From contig JAYMTA010000639.1 in NCBI GenBank assembly GCA_036897625.1, positions 1-25,774 of the forward strand: 25,774 bases of DNA. The letters run 5' to 3'. The notes under the pieces are model-generated. The model saw nothing but the letters and a program-made list of their open reading frames with translations, ran no database searches and had not been told where the DNA came from. This stretch comes from Pelargonium cotyledonis. Its lineage: Eukaryota > Streptophyta > Magnoliopsida > Geraniales > Geraniaceae. Below, in pieces: positions 1 through 8,943 of the stretch; position 1 is the first letter of the stretch; every line of letters starts with the position of its first letter. The position numbers and the translations under genes are program-made.

Positions 1-1
1 T

Positions 2-169
2 GATTTGTGGATCGTCGCGAGGAATCAGACGAACAAGGTGGTGGTGGATGGGCTGGCGGATTGGAACGAGGATCACTATTTGGGGGTGGTCGGAGATTTT
101 ATATCGTCGGAGGATTTTAGCGGGAAAGGGTCGGTGTTGGTGGTGCAGCAACAGCGTTGGAGAGGTTAG
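2..169 (+). CDS. C-terminal end of an unrecognised protein (partial)
   Basis: The frame is open from base 2 to a TAG at 167-169 and gives 55 residues. It contains LWIVARNQTNKVVVDGLADW near its start, then an acidic stretch with DFISSEDFSGKGS, and ends QQQRWRG. The stretch is GC-rich and full of G-ending codons, unlike the AT-rich DNA that follows, which supports real coding sequence and a true stop. I do not recognise the family, and the rest of the gene lies outside the window. Whether base 2 lies within an exon or near an exon start cannot be told. The likely 3' UTR follows at about 170-300. Confidence 0.6.
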   Translation, partial: DLWIVARNQTNKVVVDGLADWNEDHYLGVVGDFISSEDFSGKGSVLVVQQQRWRG

Positions 170-617
170 AGCATGCGACGAGTGTGAGATCCGAATTTGG
201 ATTCACATTTTTTCATGTAAATAATTTATGGTTGTTTGGCAAGTAAAATCGGTTTGTACCTTGTAGCGGCCCAATTGTATAAATTTTGTACAATATTTTG
301 AAGGACTTTATAATGATAAGTACTTATTTGAAGCTCATATATCATTAGTTGTTAAAACATGCAACATGCATGAAATTTAAGTTTAAGTTATTTTTTCATG
401 AGAATGATTCTTGTGATTTGTCAATAAAAAGATTTGTAGTGCCAGAAATAATAGTTACTCTTTTCTACTTTGAGTATACTCTTTTTTATTTTGAGAAAAA
501 TGAAAGAGAAGTTAATTTAGTATGTTTATTATTATATTTTTATGATTATGTGTAGAGATATTCTAACTAATTTTTTATAAGAATATTATTGATAATTATT
601 GCATAACTAATTTATTA

Positions 618-691
618 GAAAAAGAGACAAAACACTCATTTTGAGACAAAAATACAAGAGAAATAGGACACTCGTTTTGAGACGGAGGGAG
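618..691. mobile_element. Truncated Stowaway-type MITE, one terminus only
   Basis: The segment ends in GACGGAGGGAG followed by TA, the typical inside-out terminus of plant Tc1/mariner-like Stowaway MITEs. It contains two spaced ACTC(A/G)TTTTGAGAC words. It aligns closely with the right end of the complete element at 8181-8436, including the inner ACACTCATTTTGAGACAAAA block. No matching left terminus was found upstream, so this copy is broken or its left end has decayed. Confidence 0.6.
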
Positions 692-801
692 TATATGATA
701 TTTGAGATGACTTTTGGACGATATTTTGTTAGATCAATTCAACTAGATAACACTTACAACATATCTTATGTTTCAAATGATGGTTAACGCACCATTTAGA
801 C

Positions 802-1055
802 ATTGTAGTGCCTTAGGTTCGAGTCAATGTGGACACAATTAATATTCTAGTTTGGATATAGTAGCCTACGACTTCTAAAGTTAAGTTCGCACGATTGTAG
901 TTTGAGTCACCGTGGACGTTGTTGATATCCTAGTTTAAATATAGTAGTCTATGGCTTCCAAAATCAAGACCTCACTATCGCAATTCGAATCTCCGTGAAC
1001 ATCGTTGATATCGTATTTTGAGGTTAGTGGCATATGGCTCTCAAAGTCATGATCG
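802..1055. repeat. Three diverged tandem units of about 80-92 bp
   Basis: Units start at about 802, 894 and 976. Each carries the same order of words: AT(T/C)G(T/C)A, then TTCGAGTCA/TTTGAGTCA/TTCGAATCT, GTGGAC or GTGAAC, a TTGATATC-like word, then TAGT..C(T/A)A(C/T)G(A/G)CTTC or a relative, and an AAAGT/AAAAT(C/T)A tail. Identity is only moderate, so the array is old. The GGTTCGAGTCA word resembles a tRNA B box, so the units could derive from a SINE, but no A box was seen. Confidence 0.5.
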
Positions 1056-1189
1056 GAAGCGTAAACGTTTTAACCGTTTGGTCAACAAGAATTTGGTATT
1101 TTCTAGTATTTGAGAAGCCTAAAATATAATTGGGCTCGAAGTTTGGCCCAAGCAGCGTGCCCAGGTTTTAGTAATAACTGTAAAGGCAA

Positions 1190-1326
1190 CATCGGCCGGG
1201 AAGTTTCGAGTTTTCGAAGGCAATTTCAGCAAATCGCCGAGCAGTTTTCCACGGTTGCTTAACGATTCGCCGACACTAATTTCCGGAAGCCGTTACGCCA
1301 CCTCGTCCATTCCGTCTCCGAGCGTC
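1190..1326 (+). other. Probable 5'-UTR exon of SWC6
   Basis: This GC-richer block follows AT-rich spacer and ends in GAGCGTC|GTAAGT, a strong donor. A matching acceptor, TTTTCGTAATAG, lies at 2089, 36 nt ahead of the SWC6 ATG at 2126. That makes a predicted leader intron at 1327-2089. The 5' limit is a guess from the base-composition change. No TATA box was seen upstream, which is common for housekeeping chromatin genes. No transcript evidence is available. Confidence 0.45.
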
Positions 1327-1460
1327 GTAAGTTTTTCGTTTATTTTGCAAGCAAATGCTCAGCTAATTTACTACATATCTCGATTCGCAACTCACTGGCT
1401 AATCTCTGTATCGTTAAATATCTCAATCGTATTCTCGACCTTTGAATATGAGTTAGTGTA

Positions 1461-2045
1461 GCGAAATCTAGGTCAACCTCTGTGTTCTGATAGGGTGCGT
1501 TGACAGTGTTCGACGAAATGCCAGTGAGAAAGCTATTTGCTTATTGTTCCTCAATTTCCAGTCAATATATAATATTAGCTCAATTAAAAAGTTTGTAAGG
1601 ATGTGGTATTTTGTAGTGTTGAATTGGAGCTCAGAATAACTAAAATTGCAATTTACTCCTAATGGCATGCATCTAATTATGAATTATTATCTATGGGTTT
1701 TTAAGAATTTTGTTTTCTCAATCTGTAGAATTGCAAAATTTAGGTCAAGCTCTGTGATCTAACATGTTGTGTTGATACTGTTTGATGAAATGTTAATGAG
1801 AGAGCTATGGTTCCGTATTCTACTGTGAAATCCATTTGCTTAATGTTCCTCTGTCTGAAGTGAAATAAGAAGTGAATGTATAATTCTAGCTCAATCCAGA
1901 AGGTTGGAACTTTGTGGCATCATCTATCAATGACTATTGAACTGAAAAGAACGCAAATTGCAATTTAATCTTAATTAGAAGTATCTTATTATTAATTGAT
2001 ATCTATGCGCTTTTAAGTTTTTGTTCTTTTAATCTGTATTGCAAA
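1461..2045. repeat. Ancient tandem duplication inside the SWC6 leader intron
   Basis: Copy 1 covers about 1461-1732 and copy 2 about 1733-2045. Shared landmarks occur in the same order in both. They are: GC(G/A)AAAT(C/T)TAGGTCAA; CTCTGTG.TCT; GTTGA.A(G/C)TGTT(C/T)GA; GA(C/T)GAAATG; ATTTGCTTA.TGTTCCTC; TATAAT.(T/C)TAGCTCAAT; TGAATTGGAG against TGAACTGAAA; TTGCAATTTA; ATCTATG.G.TTTTAAG; and AATCTGTA. The copies differ by substitutions and small indels. Both lie between the predicted donor at 1327 and acceptor at 2089. Confidence 0.7.
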
Positions 2046-2125
2046 AGGGCCTTTTTAATTCCTGTCATTAATTTTGTTTTTCGTAATAGAAGTTCTATTT
2101 GGCTCCTTCAAAAAAGTTTCCAGCC

Positions 2126-3174
2126 ATGGATGAAGATGCTTCCAACCCACTCCGACGCATGTCGAGCAGAACTCGTAAAGTTGCTTCGAAAATGGCTGCT
2201 GCACTTGCAAGCAGTGACAACCGAACACAGGTTTGTGTTTTGTATCTTCAGTGAAGGTGGTCGTTTCAGCATTTGATGGTTTTTGAATTTGTCCTAGCTA
2301 ATAATATCTTATGAATATTAAACTTGGACTATAATAAATATCATACATGAGCTGAAGTTGTGGAGATATGTTATTTTAGGCAGCTCTGGCTCGCCTTGAA
2401 GCTTTGGAAAATGATAATGCAGGAATGGAGACAGTAGAGCCTAATGATGACGATGAGGCTTCTCTTGATGATGATGATCAAGGTCTAAATTCAATTCCTT
2501 CATTTTTTTCTTCCATTCATTGTCCCCGCATGTGTGGTTTTTTCTTAACTGCTATATGGCCGATTTGCCATTGACTGGTTTGTTATGTTAAGAATTGTGT
2601 ACATATTAGGCTTTAAAATTGCAAATACCTGGCCTTTGGACTTGTTTTTTCCCATTCTTATTCATGGTGATTCTCTCTTATGCCAAAACAATTCTGACTT
2701 GAAACTGCAGTATTTTCACAAAAGAGGCAGGCCAAGGGCACAAAACGCAAAACCCGTCAGGCAAAAGCACTTGAAAATGCTAGGAAGGCGCCTAGAACAT
2801 TCCTTGAGCTATTACATGAGGTAACCCAAGGAAAAATAGTTTGTGTTAAACGCCTTAATATTTCGTCTGGAAGCCTTGCCTCATGGACAAATGCTTTAAT
2901 TTCAATCGTTAATTTTGTTTTACATGAGTTCATATTTGTTTGTCTTAAGATGGTTCTCCTATGAAAACAGGCAAATCTGGAAGCCCTGCCTCCTCACGTT
3001 CCATCCTACTTGAGGGCTGCGGTAGGACCTCCAAGTTCTACCTCGCGTCGCCATTACTGCACAGTTTGTGGATTCGCTGGCAAATATACTTGTGTTAGGT
3101 GTGGAGTGCGCTTCTGCTCATGTCGCTGCCAGAATATTCATAATGATACCCGGTGTCTCAAATTCGTTGCCTGA
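2126..3174 (+). CDS. SWC6: SWR1 complex subunit 6 (HIT zinc-finger protein, SEF/SWC6)
   Basis: Coding exons are 2126-2230, 2380-2482, 2711-2820 and 2971-3174 (522 nt, 173 aa, close to the ~171 aa of the Arabidopsis protein). SWC6/SEF is a nuclear subunit of the SWR1 complex, which swaps H2A for H2A.Z; in Arabidopsis it supports FLC expression and represses flowering. The N-terminus has the basic SSRTRKVASKMAAALASSDN block, then LARLEALEND, an acidic Asp run, a Lys/Arg-rich stretch (KGTKRKTRQAKALENARKAP) and the FLELL motif. The C-terminus is a complete HIT zinc finger (about residues 124-170): CTVC, CVRC, FCSCRC, a His in QNIH, and a last Cys in DTRC, so all eight ligands are present. The protein ends KFVA, as in the family. 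The start has a good AGCCATGGA context. The gene converges on the downstream laccase. Confidence 0.95.
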
Positions 3175-4016
3175 TTCGTCATAAACTTTAGATGTTCAAA
3201 ATATGTAAATTAGTTTGAACTACAAGCTGACTAACTGTTTTATTGCAAAGCCATTAAGCAACAGATTTGTATGGGCATCGCTACTTCAATTATATTTATT
3301 TGTTGCTTCTATGGTATACTTGGGCCATCAAGATTTGTAAATTTGGTGAAATTTTATGCTGATGTAATGTCTTATTCCAGAGCTACTACATCAAATATTT
3401 ATATGGCTAATTGCTTTTCATTATCTATCATTGTTCTTTCACTGCACATTTTATGTTGATATAGTTGGTCTGAAAAGTCTTTCTGAATCTTTCAGGTTAT
3501 TTGCCACATATGGTGCACAATCAAGGTTGCCATCACCTTTTCCGGTAAGGTCGTGCTTTATTATAAAATAAATTATCATCAGAAAGTGAAAAACATGGGG
3601 AAGTCGAGTCAATTAAGGTTGTTTTTGTCAAATCTTTGAAACTAAATTCATTTCTTAAGGCCACAGAGTTTTGCTTAACGGATGCTTGACCTTTCAACTG
3701 GCTTATAGAATGCTGAAGCAACATAGTTGGTATTAATGTTACAAATCTGAAGCTCCTTCCATTGGTTCTGAGACTTAATAGTCACTCAAAATAGTAACTT
3801 GCCAAAATAGCTGCTTAAATTATGTAGCTTCCTTCAAATGTAGACTTTAAGCTGGAGAAGGAAGTGTACAATACATGTAAAGAAACAATCATGACACTAG
3901 ATTTAGGCAAATAAGTGCATTAGATCTAAAAACTATGCCAAACACAACAGTTCTTGCATAATTTGGAAGGCTGTACTGAAATTATGAGCTCTGTTTTTTT
4001 TTTTTTTTGTATCAGC
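3175..4016. other. Convergent 3' region between SWC6 and the laccase
   Basis: This AT-rich stretch of about 840 bp holds the 3' UTRs of two genes that face each other. No conserved protein is visible; the short frames at 3271-3459 (plus) and 3533-3724 (minus) look like chance frames. A run of 15 T at 3994-4008 sits just after the laccase stop, so the laccase mRNA carries an A15 tract 8 nt past its TAA. An AATAAA on the minus strand near 3549 could serve laccase polyadenylation, but that is only a guess. Confidence 0.5.
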
Positions 4017-6902
4017 TTAACATCTTGGCAGATCAGCTGGTGGAGGCTGCACTGACTGCAATTCACCAACTCCATTCTCAACTAGGAAAGCCATGGCCAA
4101 ACCAGTGCCAAGATGTGCATCAATGTGACAATGCATAAACCAAATTCCTGGATTATCTGCCACAAACCGGATAGCCACCCATCCACCTGGAGGTGTTCCA
4201 ATGGTGTTTCTCTGTGGCGGGTCAATGAGGTTGAATCTGGCCGTATCTGTGCTCGGGTTGAAGTTACCGAAACCCGAACCGAGCACATAGAAATGGTATC
4301 CATGAAGATGCATTGGGTGGTCCTCAGTTGTGACTATACTCGTATCCTGAAGCACAATCTGTATGGTAGAACCAAACTTCATCTTGTAGACCTTAGTTCC
4401 CGGAGAAGTTTGCCATAGTCCCCTGGTAACATTTCCGGTGTAATCAAACTTCACAGGCGGCGTTGGTGGGAAATCTGTGGTGAAAACACCGGGTTGACCC
4501 TGGTAGTAGGCTTGCATCAGGGAATTCACCGTTGGGAACACAAATGAGACATTGTTAATGCTGGCGCTGAAACGGGTTCCGTTAGGACCTTGGCATCGCG
4601 GGTTGGGGAGAGGATGTGTACAGTTGTTGAGTCCTAACCCTACTGTGAAGAACAGGTTGTGATCAATCTTGGAAGGGACTTGAACTCTAGAAGGACTCTT
4701 TATCTGAGCTGTGAATGCTGTTGATGTAGCTGTGTCATTATAAGCTGGAAGCTGAGGTAATATTGGTCTAAAACCTTGTCCTTGTCCTTTTTTCGCAGTA
4801 CTGATGGATTTTGATTTATATTCTAAAATTGCAGTGGTGGTGGTGTTGTCGAAGGCGGCATTTTGAGCGGTGTTGTAGGCACGAGCGGCCATGTAGTAGA
4901 GAGCTGGAGGCTGATCAGCAGTGAGGAGGAGATCAAAGGTCTGGCCAGGACCTATCATGATCACATTGGTTGTGAAGGGCTTGGTGTAAATAGCATCAGC
5001 AGCAACAACAGTGAGTTTGTGATTCGCAACAGTGAAGAAGAGTTCTTGATTGAGTGCAGAGTTGATGACTCTCAGGAGAATTGTCTCGCCGGATTCGATC
5101 GGGAATCTCATGGTTTCTGCATTTCAAGGTATGAAACTCTTATTATGTTATTGCAATAGCAGAGATTATTGACAAATAGGGCTGTTCACAATCGGGTCCA
5201 AACTGAGAATTTGGACCCGTCAAGACCAATTAGGTTTGGTCCGGTTTCCAGTGCGAAATACCCCGGTCTGATCCGATCCTGTTAGAGCTAGAAATAAAAT
5301 TTGACTCACATTTTTACGGGTTGAGGTTGCTTAAATTAGACTTTGTTGCTTTTTTGGGTTGGGTCAGGCAAAGCAAATCCGCAACCTAATCCAACCCGAA
5401 ATCTGCCCAGACCTGCACCTCTCTCTGGTGAGGTTCGGATTAGGTCTTTTCAACTCGAAACCGACCTGGTCCGATTGTTTATAACTGTCCAATTTGGACC
5501 GTACATACCCCTATTGGCAGTTAAATATACCTTTGGAGGAGCATCTGTAGAGATCACCAGGCTGACCATTAATGGTGTAAGCATCAGACACATTTGGAGC
5601 TGCTCCTGTGAATTGTGCCAGCTTGAGGACATCCATAGGGTTTCTGTCCCACCACTCAGCTGTTTAGTCATGCCAAAGATTCAAGAAATGAGTACTCACT
5701 GTTTCAAAGAAACTACCCCCAACCCTAACACGAGTAGCATTTAGGACGTGAACCCGAAATTTTACCCGCTTTTATGCAGGTTGAGATAAAATATACTCAA
5801 TTGTTAGAGATTACATACCTAGAAGAATTGGCAGTTCCTGTTTAGGCATAGGGAAAGGATATGGAGAGCCTAACTTGGGGTAGATGATGAGAGCACCATA
5901 GACGGTAGCTCTAAGCCACTTGCTGTGAGCATGCCACCACAATGTACCTTCTTGTTCGACAATGGTGTAACGGTACGTGTAGGTCGCACCGGGCCTGATT
6001 GGGCACTGTGTGATGTATTCTGGACCATCCGCCCATGGATTCCTCAGCTGCCGAATTCCATGCCTAGAATAATGGATATCAAATTAGTCGTCTATACTCT
6101 GAAGAAGAAGAAAAATATACAAATTTTTAGTTGAATTACCAATGGAGGGAGACATTGTATTGCACTCTGTTAGTGACTTTGATGACAAGAGTGTCTCCAT
6201 TTCTTGCTTCCAATGTTGGCCCCGGAATTTGACCGTTGACAGTTACTGAGTTGTGGGTTCTGCACAGCCTCCTCACTGGTCTTGTTTCAACCTATTTTCA
6301 TTCATTTTTAGTCCATAGAAGATAGTAAATATTCAATTTAACGGTGAAATTGTCGCCATGTAACTTTATAAGTTAAGAAAATACTCGATACGATAATATC
6401 ACATGAAAAATTGTTCATGATTCTCTTAAAACCTTAGAATAGTTAGAATTTCGTGCACGCCTAGTATTTTTTTTTTTCATAAAAAAAAATATGGACTTAC
6501 TTCAAGGGAAGTAAGAATGTACACACCAATCTCATGAAACCTTGGAACAGGGAAAATACGTGCACCGAGTAGCTCATTAAGCATTCTATTAAATATCCGT
6601 TGGTGTCACCTTAAAGCCACATGTTTGAACTAAGGAAACAGCTTTTATTTATAATTATTTATAATTTGAGAATATTAGCGGTGCCACCCAAGACACTAAT
6701 TTCGTGCATTTGAGCGCGTTTTACTTGGCATACTATATACGTAAAAGTTGATGAAAATGTGTGTAAATAAAAAACGTCGAGGACAATGACGAGAACTTAC
6801 AACAAAGTCATGGTAGTGAGTTTCTGCATCCACAAAAGAAGCTAGGAGAGCAGAAATGACAAGGAGTCCAAGGAAGAGGCAATAAGTAGACAATGGCTTC
6901 AT
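4017..6902 (-). CDS. LAC5/LAC12-like: Laccase (multicopper oxidase), LAC5/LAC12-like
   Basis: Exons on the minus strand are 6902-6801, 6291-6140, 6063-5819, 5659-5531 and 5116-4017 (1728 nt, 575 aa, normal for plant laccases). Residues 1-26 form a signal peptide, so the enzyme is secreted to the cell wall, where laccases oxidise phenols and monolignols using O2. All copper motifs are present: HWHG (84-87), HAH (129-131), HPMHLH (476-481) and HCHIDAH (538-544). Cys539 and His544 bind type-1 copper, and Leu549 fills the axial site. Three cupredoxin domains are expected. The C-terminus ([20 protein letters not shown]) and the N-terminal HYHDFV and [15 protein letters not shown] blocks fit the LAC5/LAC12 clade from memory. 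One oddity is LLAEWW where most relatives have LLGEWW. There are many N-glycosylation sites. A transposon-like insert sits in intron 4, a TATA box upstream, and a miR397-like site in exon 5. Confidence 0.96.
5047..5067 (-). promoter_or_regulatory. Probable miR397 target site in laccase exon 5
   Basis: The plus strand here, which is the complement of the laccase mRNA, matches the conserved plant miR397a sequence at 19 of 21 positions. Differences fall at miRNA positions 2 and 14; positions 10-11, where slicing occurs, are paired. The mRNA stretch encodes VINSALNQ, the place where miR397 targets many plant laccases. Copper-starvation repression by miR397 is established for other laccases. The position-2 mismatch may weaken this site. 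The miRNA sequence was recalled, not looked up. Confidence 0.6.
5176..5515. mobile_element. Possible MITE-like insert in laccase intron 4
   Basis: The segment starts ATAGGGCTGTTCACAATCGG and ends with the inverted relative of that word (GTCC...AC..ACCCCTAT on the same strand). The outer ~22 bp pair imperfectly as terminal inverted repeats beginning ATAGGG. The body is rich in GGGTT/AACCC, GGTCC and TCCGA words, unlike the surrounding intron. No clear target-site duplication was found, so the class is open; the ends recall hAT-like MITEs. It lies fully in intron 4 (5117-5530) and fills most of it. Confidence 0.5.
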
Positions 6903-6983
6903 TGTGAGGTTGTGAATTTGCATTGCTCTATTAATATGAGGTGGTGGTGGTGTTGTGTGAGCTACAAGCCTATGGAAGAGAAG

Positions 6984-6995
6984 CTATTTATATAG
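6984..6995 (-). promoter_or_regulatory. TATA box of the laccase gene
   Basis: On the minus strand this reads CTATATAAATAG, a near-ideal plant TATA box, 82 nt upstream of the laccase ATG. A transcription start some 30 nt further on, near 6955, would give a short leader of roughly 50 nt. A clear TATA box fits a tightly regulated tissue-specific gene; none was noticed ahead of SWC6 or NAA25. Confidence 0.65.
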
Positions 6996-8180
6996 TAATG
7001 AAGCAAGAAATGAGAGGAGAGAGGACTAATATATTGATTTGTTATTATATGGTTCTAATGAAGTCTATTCACAAATTAGGTTTTGAGTCAACAGGGATAC
7101 TTGGATTTTAAGACCACCAAAACCAACCTAAAAAGAGGATTTGGTGCAACCACTAGACTATAGCTAGCTACATTTTTGAGGGACTTGTTAGAGCACATAT
7201 TGAAAAGAATATTTAAGAAATAAAGAAGATAAGTGTTTTTGAGATATCCAATCATTTGGCTATTGTTTTTGTTTAAATTAGAGCTTATAATATGTGCCAA
7301 ATGGTTGTAACATGTTAGGGTCGTGTAAAATAAGTTTAATTAATTGATTAATGAGGTCAAATTTACCACGAAAAAAATATAGATTGATCCAGCAAATTTC
7401 TCAACGACACAATTTATATAGAATTTTCACAAAGTACCTTGTAGTGAATTTGTTGTTTAGTGTTGTCGTTTGATGTAAATCATGCAATCCATTCATCTTA
7501 GAAGTAAAATTCATATTGGACAATTTCAGTCCAAACTCAAAAGTATCATACCGAATCCAAAGCTCCAAATCAAAGTTCACAAAGTTGTACAAAAAGTGGA
7601 GTTCCTTTATTGTATAAGATGTACCATTTCCTGTGACGAGCATGAGTCAAATTTGGTTTTATTTTTTCTGCAAAAAGAATATAAATCCTGGGAATCACAA
7701 TACAGTTAGGGAGAGGTTGAATTTTAGTTAAAGTTTGGTGACTCTGTGTCCAGTTTTGAATGCTTCATATCACCAATTTTCCTTAGTAGAAAATTGTCTG
7801 CCAAAAAGGTCCCATGGAATTAACCATTAAAACAAATAAATTAAACTCTTTTTTGAACTATTTAAACGGTAAAAAAAATATTAAAAAATAGAAAAGGTCA
7901 AAAAATAAATTTCAATTCTTTTTTGCATATTTAATTAATTTATAAGTATTATTTTATTAGTTAATTTTGATCCCTTTTACACCCAACACCAAATTGTCTT
8001 TCAAATAACAAGTCTCAGGATGGATTTAACTTTTTTTTTTTTTTTTGAACTCATGATTGATTTAACTTACTTTGTACCAAACCTAAAATGTTAGAAGCAG
8101 AGCATGCAGCCAATAATTGCTAACTTATCAACCTAATCAACATTTAATTAAACATCAATCAAGGCACTAATTGGCACATA

Positions 8181-8436
8181 CTACTCTCCGTCCCAAAACG
8201 AGTGTATTGTTTCTATTTTTTGTAAAAATTAAGAATTACAAGATAATTTAGTGTGTTTTCAATATTGCCCCCACTTTCTCACCCACACCCCATATGCAAA
8301 TCAGCCCATGTGCATAAGTGATAGAGATAATATGGGAAAAATGATAATATAATAACCTAAAAATAGAAACAAAACACTCATTTTGAGACAAAAAATTTAG
8401 ACAAATAAGACACTCATTTTGGAATGGAGGGAGTAG
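8181..8436. mobile_element. Complete Stowaway-type MITE (Tc1/mariner-like)
   Basis: The 256-bp element begins CTACTCTCCGTCCCAAAACG and ends with the inverted counterpart TTTTGGAATGGAGGGAGTAG. TA dinucleotides flank both sides (8179-8180 and 8437-8438), as expected of Stowaway target duplications. It has no coding capacity. Its right 75 bp is closely related to the broken copy at 618-691. Confidence 0.8.
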
Positions 8437-8814
8437 TATTTATATAGTAACATTAGAGTGAAGCAGGTTTGAGAGGTCTACTGGCTATGTTTTCTTTACA
8501 ACAACAAAGATCATCACAGATGTTTACAACCTATAACCACACTTCTCTATTTCTAACGAGTTAGGTTGCCTAACCGCTGACTTGCTTCAAATGTTTTTGA
8601 CATCATAACACAGCGTGTGTGAGTTTGACACGTCATAAATTAATATTAATACCCGTCCCAATAAATTTGTGAGCACGGGTCATTCACCTAAATCCGGTTC
8701 GTATGTGTGTTGACCAATATCTCAACAATAAGACTCTTTGCTCTCTCTCTATGTATATACACAAATTTCACGCACAGGTCACATATTCAAATCTTACAAG
8801 GAGTGAAGAGATAC

Positions 8815-8943
8815 TTCCTATGACTTGTATCTAGAGCAGACAATTCATGTGTTTGTCGTGATGAAGGCTAACTGTAAGATAATTCCTATGACTTGTATCT
8901 AGAGCAGACAATTCATGTGTTTGTCGTTATGAAGGATAACTGT
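8815..8943. repeat. Recent tandem duplication, period 68 bp
   Basis: Two copies start at 8815 and 8883, each with TTCCTATGACTTGTATCTAG. Over the first 61 bp they differ at only two bases (G/T and C/A). The low divergence suggests a recent event, perhaps replication slippage. No coding frame or TE terminus explains it. Confidence 0.85.

Larger units (their letters stand above)
170..1130. other. Spacer between the left-edge gene and SWC6
   Basis: About 1 kb without a convincing gene. It begins with the probable 3' UTR of the left-edge gene, then AT-rich DNA, a truncated MITE end (618-691) and three diverged tandem units (802-1055). The short open frame at 349-555 is low-complexity Phe/Leu/Tyr-rich sequence from AT-rich DNA and is not supported as a gene. 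Confidence 0.6.

Noticed and set aside
3271-3459. 62-aa open frame in the SWC6-laccase spacer
   Set aside because: Hydrophobic translation of AT-rich DNA, with no codon bias or known motif.
4113-4418. 101-aa plus-strand open frame over laccase exon 5
   Set aside because: It is an antisense shadow of the conserved laccase C-terminus, with no family features.
5343-5744. 133-aa plus-strand open frame
   Set aside because: It spans the laccase intron 4 insert, exon 4 antisense and intron 3; the composition is not protein-like.
6870-6893. A miR408-like match in laccase exon 1 (AGGAAGAGGCA core on the plus strand)
   Set aside because: The laccase mRNA here resembles miR408 itself instead of its complement, so it cannot pair as a target. 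The target-like strand is antisense to the gene.
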